DNA from: JAWCLZ01 sp038850275
Lineage (GTDB): Archaea; Halobacteriota; JAWCLZ01
Direction: 5' to 3'
Length of the DNA stretch: 64,000 nt
Assembly (NCBI GenBank): GCA_038850275.1
Contig: JAWCLZ010000004.1
Span: 1 to 64,000 of the forward strand
A program made the position numbers and the translations under genes. Below, piece after piece: positions 49,907 to 57,996 of this stretch; positions within the stretch are counted from its first letter, which is position 1; the number at the start of each line of letters is the position of its first letter. Below the pieces are notes generated by a model. It did not search any database, was not told the DNA's origin, and worked only from the letters and a program-made list of their open reading frames with translations.

Positions 49907-50796
49907 ATTCTCCTCCCTTCTATGCCCTTCACCAGAGCAGTGAGAGCGCGATTTACTGGAGTTGGTATACCATATCTTTCCCCGAGCTTCACGATTGCTC
50001 CATTGATTGCTTCGATCTCAGTTCTCTTGCCTCTTTTAACATCTTGAAGCATCGATGATTGATTCTCAGCTGTAGCTCTTGCAACTGCTTCTGTGCGCTC
50101 AACCATATCATCCCTTATGGCAATTCCACTTGCTCTTGCAACTGCAACAGCTTCTTCAATCGCTAGTCTCATGAGTTCTTTTAATTCCTCAAATTTCAAG
50201 ATCTCTCCATTTTTCAAACCAGTTATCGCAGTGATCGCATTTATCCCTGCATTTATTATTAGTTTTTCCCAGATCTTCATTCGCATATCCCTAGCGATTG
50301 AGGTCTTAATACCAGCGCTATTAAAAAGCTCCGCTATTGCCCTTACTCTCTCCGTAACCCTACCATCGAGTTCGCCTACTATAGTTTCACCCGCGCCAGT
50401 ATATCTTATATGCCCGGGTTCAACGAGTGTCGAGCCATATGAGGTTTTACCACTTATAACTCGCTCAACACCAACCACACTTGCGATAATTTCTTCATTC
50501 CCAATTCCATTTTGCAGCGTAAGAACAACAGTCTTTCCTCCAACTGGAATGGCTCTCGCAGCTTGCTCGGTATCATACGATTTAACTGTGAATAAAAAAA
50601 GATCTGCTTCTACTGCTCTCGTAAATGCTTTTATCCTTATGTTAAATTCCTCTAAACCGCTAACTCTCAATCCCCTCTCTAAGATGGCTTTGACGTGGGC
50701 TTCTCTACCTATGAGTGTAACATCATAGCCTTCCCTTGCTAGAAGAGCTCCAAATAGACTTCCAATTGCACCTGCACCCATTACGGCAATTTGCAT
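49903..50796 (-). CDS. panE: 2-dehydropantoate 2-reductase (ketopantoate reductase)
   Basis: 297 residues. The NADP-binding N-terminus is MQIAVMGAGAIGSLFGALLA, then LFTVKSYDTEQAARAI and LTLQNGIGNEEIIASVVG. The C-terminal helical domain includes IWEKLIINAGINAITAITGL (with catalytic Lys and Asn) and SSMLQDVKRGKRTEIEAING. It reduces ketopantoate to pantoate on the way to CoA. Translationally linked with the export protein gene downstream. Confidence 0.93.
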   Translation of the reverse strand: MQIAVMGAGAIGSLFGALLAREGYDVTLIGREAHVKAILERGLRVSGLEEFNIRIKAFTRAVEADLFLFTVKSYDTEQAARAIPVGGKTVVLTLQNGIGNEEIIASVVGVERVISGKTSYGSTLVEPGHIRYTGAGETIVGELDGRVTERVRAIAELFNSAGIKTSIARDMRMKIWEKLIINAGINAITAITGLKNGEILKFEELKELMRLAIEEAVAVARASGIAIRDDMVERTEAVARATAENQSSMLQDVKRGKRTEIEAINGAIVKLGERYGIPTPVNRALTALVKGIEGRRI

Positions 50797-50818
50797 ATAA
50801 TTTGCTATTTAACTGAGA

Positions 50819-50864
50819 AGAGAAAAAACCATCGAAGAGAAAGAGAAAAAACCATCGAAGAGAT
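50819..50864. repeat. 23-bp tandem duplication
   Basis: AGAGAAAAAACCATCGAAGA followed by GAA occurs twice, at 50819-50841 and 50842-50864, upstream of panE. It lies in a 200-base intergenic space with no gene. A duplicated regulatory element is possible but unsupported. Confidence 0.7.
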
Positions 50865-51047
50865 CAAAAATAGAACTTATAATTTGGAGCGGGTTGGTAG
50901 GGGATGGATTAGATTGTGCAGTTTCAAAAACGGCATACACCCGCTCAATTAAAGATATATAAAGTAAGATAAATATATACTTTTCTACCAAAAACTTTAA
51001 ATCCAGTGAAATTTATTAATATGCCGACTAATTCGAGAAAAATAGAA

Positions 51048-51629
51048 ATGAAGGTTTTACCAAGAGAATTTTATTCAAAAGACCCTGCTGTTGTTGCAAA
51101 AAACTTACTCGGCAAAGTGTTGATTAGGAGAATCAAAAGTGAATTGCTAATTGGTAGGATAGTGGAAACTGAGGCTTACTATGGCGAGAAAGACCCTGCA
51201 TCTCGAGCTTATAAGGGTGTGAAGAATTTTAACAAACCAATGTGGGGAGAAGTAGGCAGGGCCTTCATATACATGGTTCACGCTAACTGGCTTCTCAATG
51301 CAATTGCCCACCCTGAAAATGAAGCAGGAGCTGTATTAATAAGAGCACTTGAACCACTCGACGGTCTGGAGGAAATGAAGAAACATAGAAAGATAAGCAA
51401 TATAACTGAGCTCACAAGTGGGCCTGGGAAGCTCACTAAAGCAATGAACATCACAAACAAATTAAATGGTGTTGATTTAACGAATATTGAAAGCGAGATT
51501 TTCATTTGCCAATTTGAAGAAGAAATGATTTTTAAAATTAGATCCAGCCATAGAATAGGTGTTTCAAGGGATCTACCTATAAAGCTCAGATTTTACATAG
51601 AGAGCAATCCATATGTTTCAAAAACCTAA
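51048..51629 (+). CDS. 3-methyladenine DNA glycosylase (AAG/Mpg family)
   Basis: About 193 residues from ATG 51048 (MKVLPREFYSKD), or 202 from ATG 51021. The active-site region LIGRIVETEAYYGEKDPASR holds the catalytic Glu, followed by VGRAFIYMVHANWLLNAIA and the DNA-binding loop LTSGPGKLTKAMNI. It excises alkylated adenine bases. The stop codon touches the 3' end of the tRNA gene on the other strand. Confidence 0.9.
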   Translation: MKVLPREFYSKDPAVVAKNLLGKVLIRRIKSELLIGRIVETEAYYGEKDPASRAYKGVKNFNKPMWGEVGRAFIYMVHANWLLNAIAHPENEAGAVLIRALEPLDGLEEMKKHRKISNITELTSGPGKLTKAMNITNKLNGVDLTNIESEIFICQFEEEMIFKIRSSHRIGVSRDLPIKLRFYIESNPYVSKT

Positions 51630-51701
51630 TGGACCGGTCGGGATTCGAACCCGAGGCCTCCACCATGCCAAGATGGCGATCTACCGCTGATCTACCGGCC
51701 C
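51630..51701 (-). tRNA. tRNA-Ala(GGC)
   Basis: Acceptor GGGCCGG/CCGGTCC includes the G3-U70 alanine identity pair. The anticodon arm is CCATC-TTGGCAT-GGTGG (anticodon GGC at 51667-51669) and the T-arm is TCGGGTTCGAATCCCGA. No encoded CCA, no intron. It is immediately downstream of the convergent glycosylase gene. Confidence 0.96.
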
Positions 51702-51794
51702 AGTGAAATAAATAGCTTTCTATTTACTTTAAACTTTTGCTAAATTCGGTAAATTCTAATTCGAGACCGTTAAAAGCTATAAATCCAAAAACAA

Positions 51795-51800
51795 TTTATA
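51795..51800 (+). promoter_or_regulatory. TATA box for tRNA-Ile
   Basis: TTTATA at 51795-51800 lies 23-28 bases before the tRNA start, the usual distance for an archaeal TATA element, within ACAATTTATACTC. Confidence 0.6.
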
Positions 51801-51822
51801 CTCTAGATAACATACTAAGCAC

Positions 51823-51897
51823 CGGCCCGTAGCTTAGCCTGGTTGGAGCGCACGGCTGATAACCGTGAGGTCCGGAGTTCAAATCTCCGCGGGCCCA
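51823..51897 (+). tRNA. tRNA-Ile(GAT) with a mismatched first acceptor pair
   Basis: The anticodon arm ACGG-CTGATAA-CCGT gives anticodon GAT; the T-arm is CGGAG-TTCAAAT-CTCCG and the D-arm GCTTAGCCTGGTTGGAGC is normal. The 5' strand reads CGGCCCG and the 3' strand CGGGCCC: pairs 2-7 are perfect, but position 1 is C opposite C72. G1 would be expected. Either the tRNA has an unpaired first position or there is a base error at 51823. Confidence 0.9.
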
Positions 51898-51935
51898 TGT
51901 ATCACTTGAAAATAAGTTTAAAAAACAGCAGATCC

Positions 51936-52544
51936 ATGATGATACCTTGGAAGGAAATAGAATCTTGGAGCTGCTTGGCCTGCGGGAAATGCTGCAGGAG
52001 GGGATTCTTAGTATATCTAAATCCATATGAGTATGCAAAGATTCTAAGATTTGCACCTTATGCACTTGATGTTAGCGGGAGCAAGCCTAGTTTGAAGAAT
52101 ACTAAAGGAAGATGCATATTCTTAAATGAAAATGGATTATGCGGGCTGCAGTTTTTTGACTTAAAACCAACTGCTTGCAAACTATGGCCATTCATAGTAT
52201 GCAAAGAGCCAAAATCTTTTGAGCATAATAAAGCGAGGTTTTACTACAAAAATGAGGAATACTATATTTATATAAATCCATCTGCTCGCAGTATTTGCAG
52301 CGGGATAGGTAGAGGCAAGCCTGAGGAGTTACCTTTAATTATTAATGAAGTTATTGAAATCTATAGAGGGATCGCTAAAAAACAGCATTTCTCCACAGCT
52401 TACTTGAAAACTTTTACTTTGAATTTATATAGCTTCGTATCCCTATCGAGCCAAGCATCAGGCATTAAACCCGCTTTCACGCAGCACTCGCTTAGAAAAT
52501 CAGATCCATCCCAGCCATTTTCAACTGCAATTTGCGGGAGATAA
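51936..52544 (+). CDS. YkgJ-family Cys-cluster protein
   Basis: About 202 residues. The N-terminal cluster SWSCLACGKCCRRGFLVYLN and later CIFLNENGLCGLQFFDLKPT-AC are the metal-binding pattern of the YkgJ/CxxCxxCC family. The frame is open back into the tRNA, and an ATG also occurs at 51897, on the last base of the tRNA; ATG 51936 or 51939 is more likely. The last ~48 residues overlap the convergent AMMECR1 gene and look unlike protein of this family, so a stop may have been lost. Confidence 0.75.
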   Translation: MMIPWKEIESWSCLACGKCCRRGFLVYLNPYEYAKILRFAPYALDVSGSKPSLKNTKGRCIFLNENGLCGLQFFDLKPTACKLWPFIVCKEPKSFEHNKARFYYKNEEYYIYINPSARSICSGIGRGKPEELPLIINEVIEIYRGIAKKQHFSTAYLKTFTLNLYSFVSLSSQASGIKPAFTQHSLRKSDPSQPFSTAICGR

Positions 52545-52963
52545 AGAGCGCGGTGGAAGCCTCTCTCGATCAATACGCCATCTTCCCCTATCTTTATTTG
52601 ATCCGGCAAGGAAGCTCTATCGTAACCTTCAAATGGCTCTATGGAGCCAATAATGCTCACTTCCACATCCATTCCATCAAGGGTTTCAATACCATTTATT
52701 CGAGCGCGAATCGCAACCGCTACGGCTGAGTCCAAGGCTGCTTCAGCAGCTGGCTTAATCGGAAGAGGATAGCCCATTGAAAAAAGGTTTCTCTCTTTAC
52801 CTCCCTCGATTTTCTTTAGTGATACAAAAACACCTATTTTATTATTTAAAGCAGGAGGGATATTTTCAGGTAATTTTATTTTAACTCCATCCTTCAAATA
52901 AGCAGCAGCTGCTGCTCTTGCGATGTCAACGAGAATCTTAGCTTCTCTCTCCCCAATTTCCAT
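52400..52963 (-). CDS. AMMECR1 domain protein
   Basis: 187 residues, the full archaeal length. Conserved parts: GVFVSLKKIEGG, DQIKIGEDGVLIERGFHRAL-YLPQIAVENGWDGSDFLSEC and DAWLDRDTKLYKFKVKVF. The hallmark LRGCIG motif is absent; at that place the sequence reads ERNLFSMGYPLP. It is therefore a divergent member or has lost the activity tied to that motif. Function of the family is unknown. Confidence 0.85.
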   Translation of the reverse strand: MEIGEREAKILVDIARAAAAAYLKDGVKIKLPENIPPALNNKIGVFVSLKKIEGGKERNLFSMGYPLPIKPAAEAALDSAVAVAIRARINGIETLDGMDVEVSIIGSIEPFEGYDRASLPDQIKIGEDGVLIERGFHRALYLPQIAVENGWDGSDFLSECCVKAGLMPDAWLDRDTKLYKFKVKVFK

Positions 52964-53004
52964 CTCACCAGATTTAAATAATACAAGTTTAAATAGCTAT
53001 CTAT

Positions 53005-54720
53005 ATGAAGTTCGACGTGCTTTTCCTCCACCCTCCAGCTATCTATGATTTTCGAAAGAAAGTATTATTCCCAGGTGGAGTTGCACGCACTGTTCCCTTT
53101 AGCACTTCACAGTTCCTCATCATTCCAATTGGACTATTAAGCATGGCTGAATATATAGAGCGACACGGCTTTAAAGCCAAGATCTACAACATTGGGGAAA
53201 TGATGCTTGCAGATAAATATTTCGAAGTGGGGAATTTCTTAAAGAAAAAGGAGGCAGAGATTTTTGCCATTGATTTGCACTGGTGTGTTCACATTCAAGG
53301 AGCCTTAGAGCTCGCTAAACTCTGCAAGCAACTTAGACCCAGCTCAAAGGTATTGTTGGGCGGGCTTACTGCTAGCTGTTTTCACAGCGAGATAATTGAG
53401 AAGTTTAAGTTCATAGATTATGTAATTCGCGGAGAAGGAGAGGAGCCTCTGATTAAGCTATTGAATGAAAAGAACCTAGAAAAAGTTCCCAATTTAACCT
53501 ATCGCTCGAGAGAGGGGCGAGTTAAAATTAATCCAATGGAGAAGCCCTGTGAAACTCTAGATGGATTTGATTTCACTCGTTTAGATTTAGTTGAGCCGCG
53601 AAACTTGCTGATCGATCGATCCCTAGGTGGAATTACCAAAAAATGGTGGTGCATACCATTTTGCAGAGGCTGTATTTATAATTGCGTTGGGTGCGGGGCC
53701 TCAGCTTATAGCTATTTAAAAATGTTCAATCGCCAGAGACCTGCGTTTCGCAGCCCAGAGAAGATCGCTGAGGATATAGAAAAGCTCAAGCAGCATGGCA
53801 TAAACTTAATTTCCATTTTTCAAGACCCGAGAATGGGCGGGGCGAGATATGTGGAAAAGTTGGTTTCGATTTTCAAAAGGGAAAAAATCGATTTAGATGG
53901 AATGGACATGGAACTCTTTTCCCCTGCTAGCGAGGAATATTTAAAGAGCCTAAGCTCAATTGGTGTGCCTCTAGCCCTTACTATATCTCCTGAGTCAGGG
54001 GTTGAGAGTGTGCGAAGTGCACATGGGAGAAAGTATTCAAATAGCGAGATCCTGCGCACGGCTGAGCTTTGCCAGAAATATAATATAGACCTAGGTATAT
54101 TCTTCATGCTTGCTCTTGGCGAGGAAACACAAGATAGCTTGAGGCAGACTTGGGATTTCTGGGAAAAGTTTTATCAAATGAATTTCAATTCCCACCTCAA
54201 AGGTAAGTGCATATCAATGGTTAAACCTGAATTTGGCTTCATGCTTTTGCTTGACCCTGGCTCGCTTGCCTTTGACTTTCCAGAGGAATATGGCTATAGA
54301 TTGTTTTTCAAGAATGCTGAGGATTATTTTAAAGCCATGTCCATGCCCTCTTGGCATCTCTGGCTGAGCTATGAAACTAAATATCTAAGTAGAAAAGAGA
54401 TTCTCATGTTAATTTTGGAATCACTCGAGAAAAAGCTAGAGCTTGAAGAAAAATATCAACTTTTTGAGCATCCCTCAATAAATGCTAGCCTTGTTTTTGA
54501 GCGCTTTAAAGTAAAATCTTGGCATGCGGTTGCTGAGAAGGTGGATGAAATTCTAGGCACTTCGCAGGAGGCTGAGAGATTACTTGAACTCAAAGAGGTA
54601 CTTGAGGAAAATTTAACTCTAGATAGACCACCGAGGCTTGAGATGAGGGATCGCTTTGGCTATCGCGAGCTATTCGAGGTTCTAGCTTTTCAGTCAATGG
54701 GACTTATGAGTGGTGCTTAA
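53005..54720 (+). CDS. B12-binding-domain radical SAM protein
   Basis: 571 residues. An N-terminal cobalamin-binding-like domain (PIGLLSMAEYIERHGFKAKI, VLLGGLTASCFHSEIIEKFK) is followed by a radical SAM core with CRGCIYNCVGCGAS (C-x3-C-x2-C within). ISIFQDPRMGGARYVEKLVS and LALTISPESGVESVRSAHGR lie in the barrel. The product is unknown; relatives are found mainly in archaea. Starts just after the divergent AMMECR1 gene. Confidence 0.87.
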   Translation: MKFDVLFLHPPAIYDFRKKVLFPGGVARTVPFSTSQFLIIPIGLLSMAEYIERHGFKAKIYNIGEMMLADKYFEVGNFLKKKEAEIFAIDLHWCVHIQGALELAKLCKQLRPSSKVLLGGLTASCFHSEIIEKFKFIDYVIRGEGEEPLIKLLNEKNLEKVPNLTYRSREGRVKINPMEKPCETLDGFDFTRLDLVEPRNLLIDRSLGGITKKWWCIPFCRGCIYNCVGCGASAYSYLKMFNRQRPAFRSPEKIAEDIEKLKQHGINLISIFQDPRMGGARYVEKLVSIFKREKIDLDGMDMELFSPASEEYLKSLSSIGVPLALTISPESGVESVRSAHGRKYSNSEILRTAELCQKYNIDLGIFFMLALGEETQDSLRQTWDFWEKFYQMNFNSHLKGKCISMVKPEFGFMLLLDPGSLAFDFPEEYGYRLFFKNAEDYFKAMSMPSWHLWLSYETKYLSRKEILMLILESLEKKLELEEKYQLFEHPSINASLVFERFKVKSWHAVAEKVDEILGTSQEAERLLELKEVLEENLTLDRPPRLEMRDRFGYRELFEVLAFQSMGLMSGA

Positions 54721-54801
54721 GAATTTTACCATTTCAATTTCAATAAACATATATAGTAGGAAGAGTATTTAAATTGCAAAAATCAATGAGGGAAGAACAT
54801 T

Positions 54802-55071
54802 ATGAAGGTTCCATCTGAATGTTGCGGCTCAGGTATGTGGTGGGAATATATTATAGGGAATATATATGAAGCTAAATGTCCAAAATGTGAAACTGGGTAT
54901 CTACGCAAGGGCGAACTATATTATATCAAGAAAAAAGGTGAAACTCAATATAAATGCCCAGTATGCGGCACAGAAATAATAGAGGCAAGCGTTCCCCATC
55001 CATATCGACCTAGTTATTCAGTATTCGTGCCATACTGCCCCAAGTGCGAGCCCAAACCTGAAAAGGCTTAG
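54802..55071 (+). CDS. Zinc-ribbon protein with multiple CxxC motifs
   Basis: 89 residues with Cys pairs CPKCETGY, CPVCGTEI and CPKCEP plus an early SECCGSG, i.e. two probable zinc ribbons. No catalytic motif. It converges with a second small zinc-ribbon gene, ends overlapping by four bases. Role unknown. Confidence 0.7.
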   Translation: MKVPSECCGSGMWWEYIIGNIYEAKCPKCETGYLRKGELYYIKKKGETQYKCPVCGTEIIEASVPHPYRPSYSVFVPYCPKCEPKPEKA

Positions 55072-55220
55072 TGCTCCTCGCACTTCCATTCTTCTATCAT
55101 CTCAAAAAGCGTAGCTTCAGGTAGCTTTCCCTGCATATCTTCATTCGCTCCACATTTAGGGCACTTTTGATGTGCCTTTTCAGCTTTATAAACAAATCTG
55201 CATTTCACGCAGATCCACAT
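55068..55220 (-). CDS. Rubredoxin-like zinc/iron protein downstream of feoB
   Basis: About 50 residues from ATG 55220 (MWICVKCRFVYKAEKAHQKC, then PKCGANEDMQGKLPEA). The two CxxC pairs are those of a rubredoxin-type domain. The longer reading from 55322 would overlap feoB by 38 bases and lacks family sense. Its position right after feoB on the same strand suggests co-transcription and an iron-linked role; that is inference. Confidence 0.7.
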   Translation of the reverse strand: MWICVKCRFVYKAEKAHQKCPKCGANEDMQGKLPEATLFEMIEEWKCEEH

Positions 55221-55284
55221 TTGCTCTTGATTTATAGGAAAACCTCCACTTTGATGTAAATTCCTTTTCAATATAAATTCTTTC

Positions 55285-57222
55285 TCAATATAAAAATCCA
55301 AGTATTCTATATGCAATTCCACCTATGAATATAGCCAAGGCTATTTCAAATAAAGCTATGAAGAGTGCTTTTCTCCAGTCTAGTTCTTTAATCAAAGCAG
55401 CTATTGTTGCAATGCATGGTATATAAAGCATTGTTACAAGTGCAAATACAATCATTTGTTTTTGAGTCAATACAAGGCTAAAATTACTGGTTCCAAAGAG
55501 AGATGCGAGCATTATAAGCGTGAGCTCCTTGCGGAGTACTCCTAAAATGAACGCTACTCCAGTTAAGCTTGGCAGCCCTAGCCAGGTGACAGTGACTGGA
55601 CTCATTAAATTTGCAATTGACTCAAGTAAATTTGCAAGCTCAAGAATTTTGATGCTTAAACTTCCAATTATTATCAAGGGAAAAGCAACAGATATGAAAT
55701 CCTTCACTCTAAACCAAGATTGCTTTGCCACAATTTTCAACGAGGGCTTTCTATAGGCAGGTATTTCCATTATTAATCCCACTGGCTCGCCTGGGAGGGC
55801 CTTAAATGCCACTCTGCCTAGAGCAAAGATCAAAAGCAGGTTGAGTATATATAGAGCTATAGCCCAGTTTATGCCAACGAATGTGCTTACTAAGCCCAGA
55901 ATTACAATTGTTCTAGCTGAACATGGCACGAGTGTGGTGATGAATGCAGCGATTAATCGTTCTCGCGTTGTCTCCATTATTCTACATCCTAAGCAAGCTG
56001 GTACATTGCAGCCGTAGCCTAGAATCAATGGAATGAATGCTTTTCCATGCAGCCCAATTTTATGCATAAAGTTATCCATCATAAATGCAGCTCTAGGGAG
56101 ATAGCCTGAGTCTTCGAGGATTGCGAGGAAAATGTAAAAAGGAATAATATATGGCAATGCAATGGTAATACCAGCTATTACTCCTTCAAGAATCCCTTCC
56201 CAGATTAATTTAAACAGCACGCCTCCCCCAAGGGCTATTTCAACTGGTGTTTTGATTTCTTCAAATGAATTGGCTATGAACTCTGATAATGTATTGCCAA
56301 GAGTGAATACCATATAAAAAATGGTGAGCATTAAAGCAAAGAGAAACAAATATCCCCAGATTTTATGCATAATCAAATTATCAATTCTATCTACGAATCG
56401 AGCTTTCTTTGGTGCAATTATGCGCTGAACTTCCCTAGCTATTTTACTGGCAATATCATATCTCTCAGAAGAAATCACAACTGAACATGGCTCTCCATGG
56501 ATATCTTCGATTTCCCTTGCATGGCTTCTAGCAATTTGAATGATTTGCGGGTCAATTGCTTCTACGAGTTTAATTACCTCTTCATCGCCTTCAAGCAGCT
56601 TTATGGCCACCCACCTTGAGGGGTACTCTATTTTGAGCTTGAGTTTTGAGGTTAATGCACTGATTTTCTCTATTCTCTCCTCCACTTCTTTTCCATATTT
56701 TATCTTAACTTGCTCAAGCGGTGGTTTCTCTATTGTTTCAATTGCTTTTTTTATCAAACTCTCGATTCCAATGCCCTTGATGGCAACTGTAGGTACAACA
56801 GGAACCCCCAAGAGTTCCTGCATCCTTTCGTGATTAATTATGAGGCCTTTCTTTTCAGCTAGGTCGATTTGATTTAGAGCTATAACAAGTGGAGTTTCAA
56901 GTTCGAGAAGTTGAAGTGTGAAAAATAGATTTCTCTCTAAAGTTGTTGCATCTAAAACATTTATCACCAAATCTGGTTTTTCTTTTGCAATATATTCCCT
57001 TGAGACAAGTTCTTCTAGGGAAAAAGTGGTGAGGGAGTAAATCCCTGGGAGGTCTAGGATGTTTATGTTATAGCCTTTGTAGTGCAGCGTCCCCTCTGCT
57101 CTTTCAACAGTTTTACCTGGCCAGTTCCCGATGATTTGATTTAAACCTGTGAGTTGGTTAAATATCGCGCTTTTACCAACATTTGCATTGCCTGCTAGTG
57201 CAATGGTGAGACTCTTTTCCAT
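55285..57222 (-). CDS. feoB: Ferrous iron transport protein B
   Basis: 645 residues. The N-terminal G domain has G1 ALAGNANVGKSAIFNQLTG, G3 DLPGIYSLT, G4 ALNQIDLAEKKG. A helical spacer follows, then the membrane domain with two inverted Gate motifs (ILGYGCNVPACLGCRIMETT and IPCIATIAALIKELDWRKAL) and about eight membrane helices. It imports Fe2+ driven or gated by GTP. It follows its regulator by six bases. FeoA is not a separate gene but is fused to the regulator. Confidence 0.96.
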   Translation of the reverse strand: MEKSLTIALAGNANVGKSAIFNQLTGLNQIIGNWPGKTVERAEGTLHYKGYNINILDLPGIYSLTTFSLEELVSREYIAKEKPDLVINVLDATTLERNLFFTLQLLELETPLVIALNQIDLAEKKGLIINHERMQELLGVPVVPTVAIKGIGIESLIKKAIETIEKPPLEQVKIKYGKEVEERIEKISALTSKLKLKIEYPSRWVAIKLLEGDEEVIKLVEAIDPQIIQIARSHAREIEDIHGEPCSVVISSERYDIASKIAREVQRIIAPKKARFVDRIDNLIMHKIWGYLFLFALMLTIFYMVFTLGNTLSEFIANSFEEIKTPVEIALGGGVLFKLIWEGILEGVIAGITIALPYIIPFYIFLAILEDSGYLPRAAFMMDNFMHKIGLHGKAFIPLILGYGCNVPACLGCRIMETTRERLIAAFITTLVPCSARTIVILGLVSTFVGINWAIALYILNLLLIFALGRVAFKALPGEPVGLIMEIPAYRKPSLKIVAKQSWFRVKDFISVAFPLIIIGSLSIKILELANLLESIANLMSPVTVTWLGLPSLTGVAFILGVLRKELTLIMLASLFGTSNFSLVLTQKQMIVFALVTMLYIPCIATIAALIKELDWRKALFIALFEIALAIFIGGIAYRILGFLY

Positions 57223-57228
57223 AAATTA

Positions 57229-57930
57229 TTACCTAGTTTCCACGAACACTTTAGACGCAATTCCCCTTCCAATTGCTAGATTACTCCCGCGCACGCATAT
57301 CTCAATGGGTCCTGCAAGCGGTGCTATTCTGAGAACTTCAATTTCAGTATTCGGGCACAAGCCCAAGTCAACTAAGCGCTGAACAACACCTCTACCGCCC
57401 CTTATAAATGCCACTATCCCCTTCTGCCCTACTTTCAAACTAGAGAGGGGGATGAGTTCTTTCTTCCTTTTTTCAAAGCTGGTGCTCTCTTTTTGCACGC
57501 ATTCTAAGCAGCTTGTAACTTCTTTGTTGCAGAGTGGTATGGTTTTATCGTCATCTGGACAGGTATCTGGAAATTTAAGCACTTTGCAGAGTGCTTCTTC
57601 AACTTCATCTGATAATGAGTGTTCCATTTTACAAGCGTGCTCGTGAACTTCTTCTTTTTTAATTTTAAGAACATCGCTTAAAAATCGCTCAAGGAGGCGA
57701 TGCTTTCGCTTTATCTTCTTCGCAACTTCAAGTCCATTTTTTGTAAGAGTAACTCCTTTATAGGGCTCGTAGTCGATGTATCCTTCGCTGGAGAGCTTTC
57801 TGAGCATCTCGGAAACACTTGAAGGCGCTATATTTAAGTGCTTTGCAACTTCACTTGTTCTAGCTCTCTTGCCCTCTTCAGTCAGAGTGTAAATTGCCTC
57901 TAAATATTCTTCTACATTTTCAGTTACCAT
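57229..57930 (-). CDS. DtxR-family iron regulator fused to a FeoA domain
   Basis: 233 residues. Residues ~1-60 are the DtxR winged helix (NVEEYLEAIYTLTEEGKRAR, then SEVAKHLNIAPSSVSEMLRK). Residues 61-140 are the metal-sensing dimerisation domain (HEHACKMEHSLSDEVEEAL with His/Cys/Glu ligands) and include a CNKEVTSCLEC segment. The last ~75 residues are a FeoA-type SH3 domain (PLSSLKVGQKGIVAFIRGGR, then GPIEICVRGSNLAIGRGIAS). It should repress feoB when iron is ample. The only copy of FeoA in the locus is this fused domain. Confidence 0.92.
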   Translation of the reverse strand: MVTENVEEYLEAIYTLTEEGKRARTSEVAKHLNIAPSSVSEMLRKLSSEGYIDYEPYKGVTLTKNGLEVAKKIKRKHRLLERFLSDVLKIKKEEVHEHACKMEHSLSDEVEEALCKVLKFPDTCPDDDKTIPLCNKEVTSCLECVQKESTSFEKRKKELIPLSSLKVGQKGIVAFIRGGRGVVQRLVDLGLCPNTEIEVLRIAPLAGPIEICVRGSNLAIGRGIASKVFVETR

Positions 57931-57939
57931 AGATATAAG

Positions 57940-57953
57940 TTAGGATAGCCTAA
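57940..57953. promoter_or_regulatory. Probable DtxR operator
   Basis: TTAGGATAGCCTAA is a near-perfect palindrome (TTAGG-ATAG-CCTAA) 10 bases before the start of the DtxR-like gene. It matches the core of iron-regulator boxes of the DtxR/IdeR family (TTAGG...CCTAA). A half-like site, GGCAAGCCTAA, lies at 57968-57978. Autoregulation of the dtxR-feoB operon is the likely role. Confidence 0.7.
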
Positions 57954-57996
57954 AAGAAATATTTTTTGGCAAGCCTAATTTTTTCTAGAAAGCAAA

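Noticed and set aside
50093..50728. 211-codon frame antisense to panE
   Set aside because: Ser/Ile/Leu-rich translation typical of the reverse of a coding strand; panE is unambiguous.
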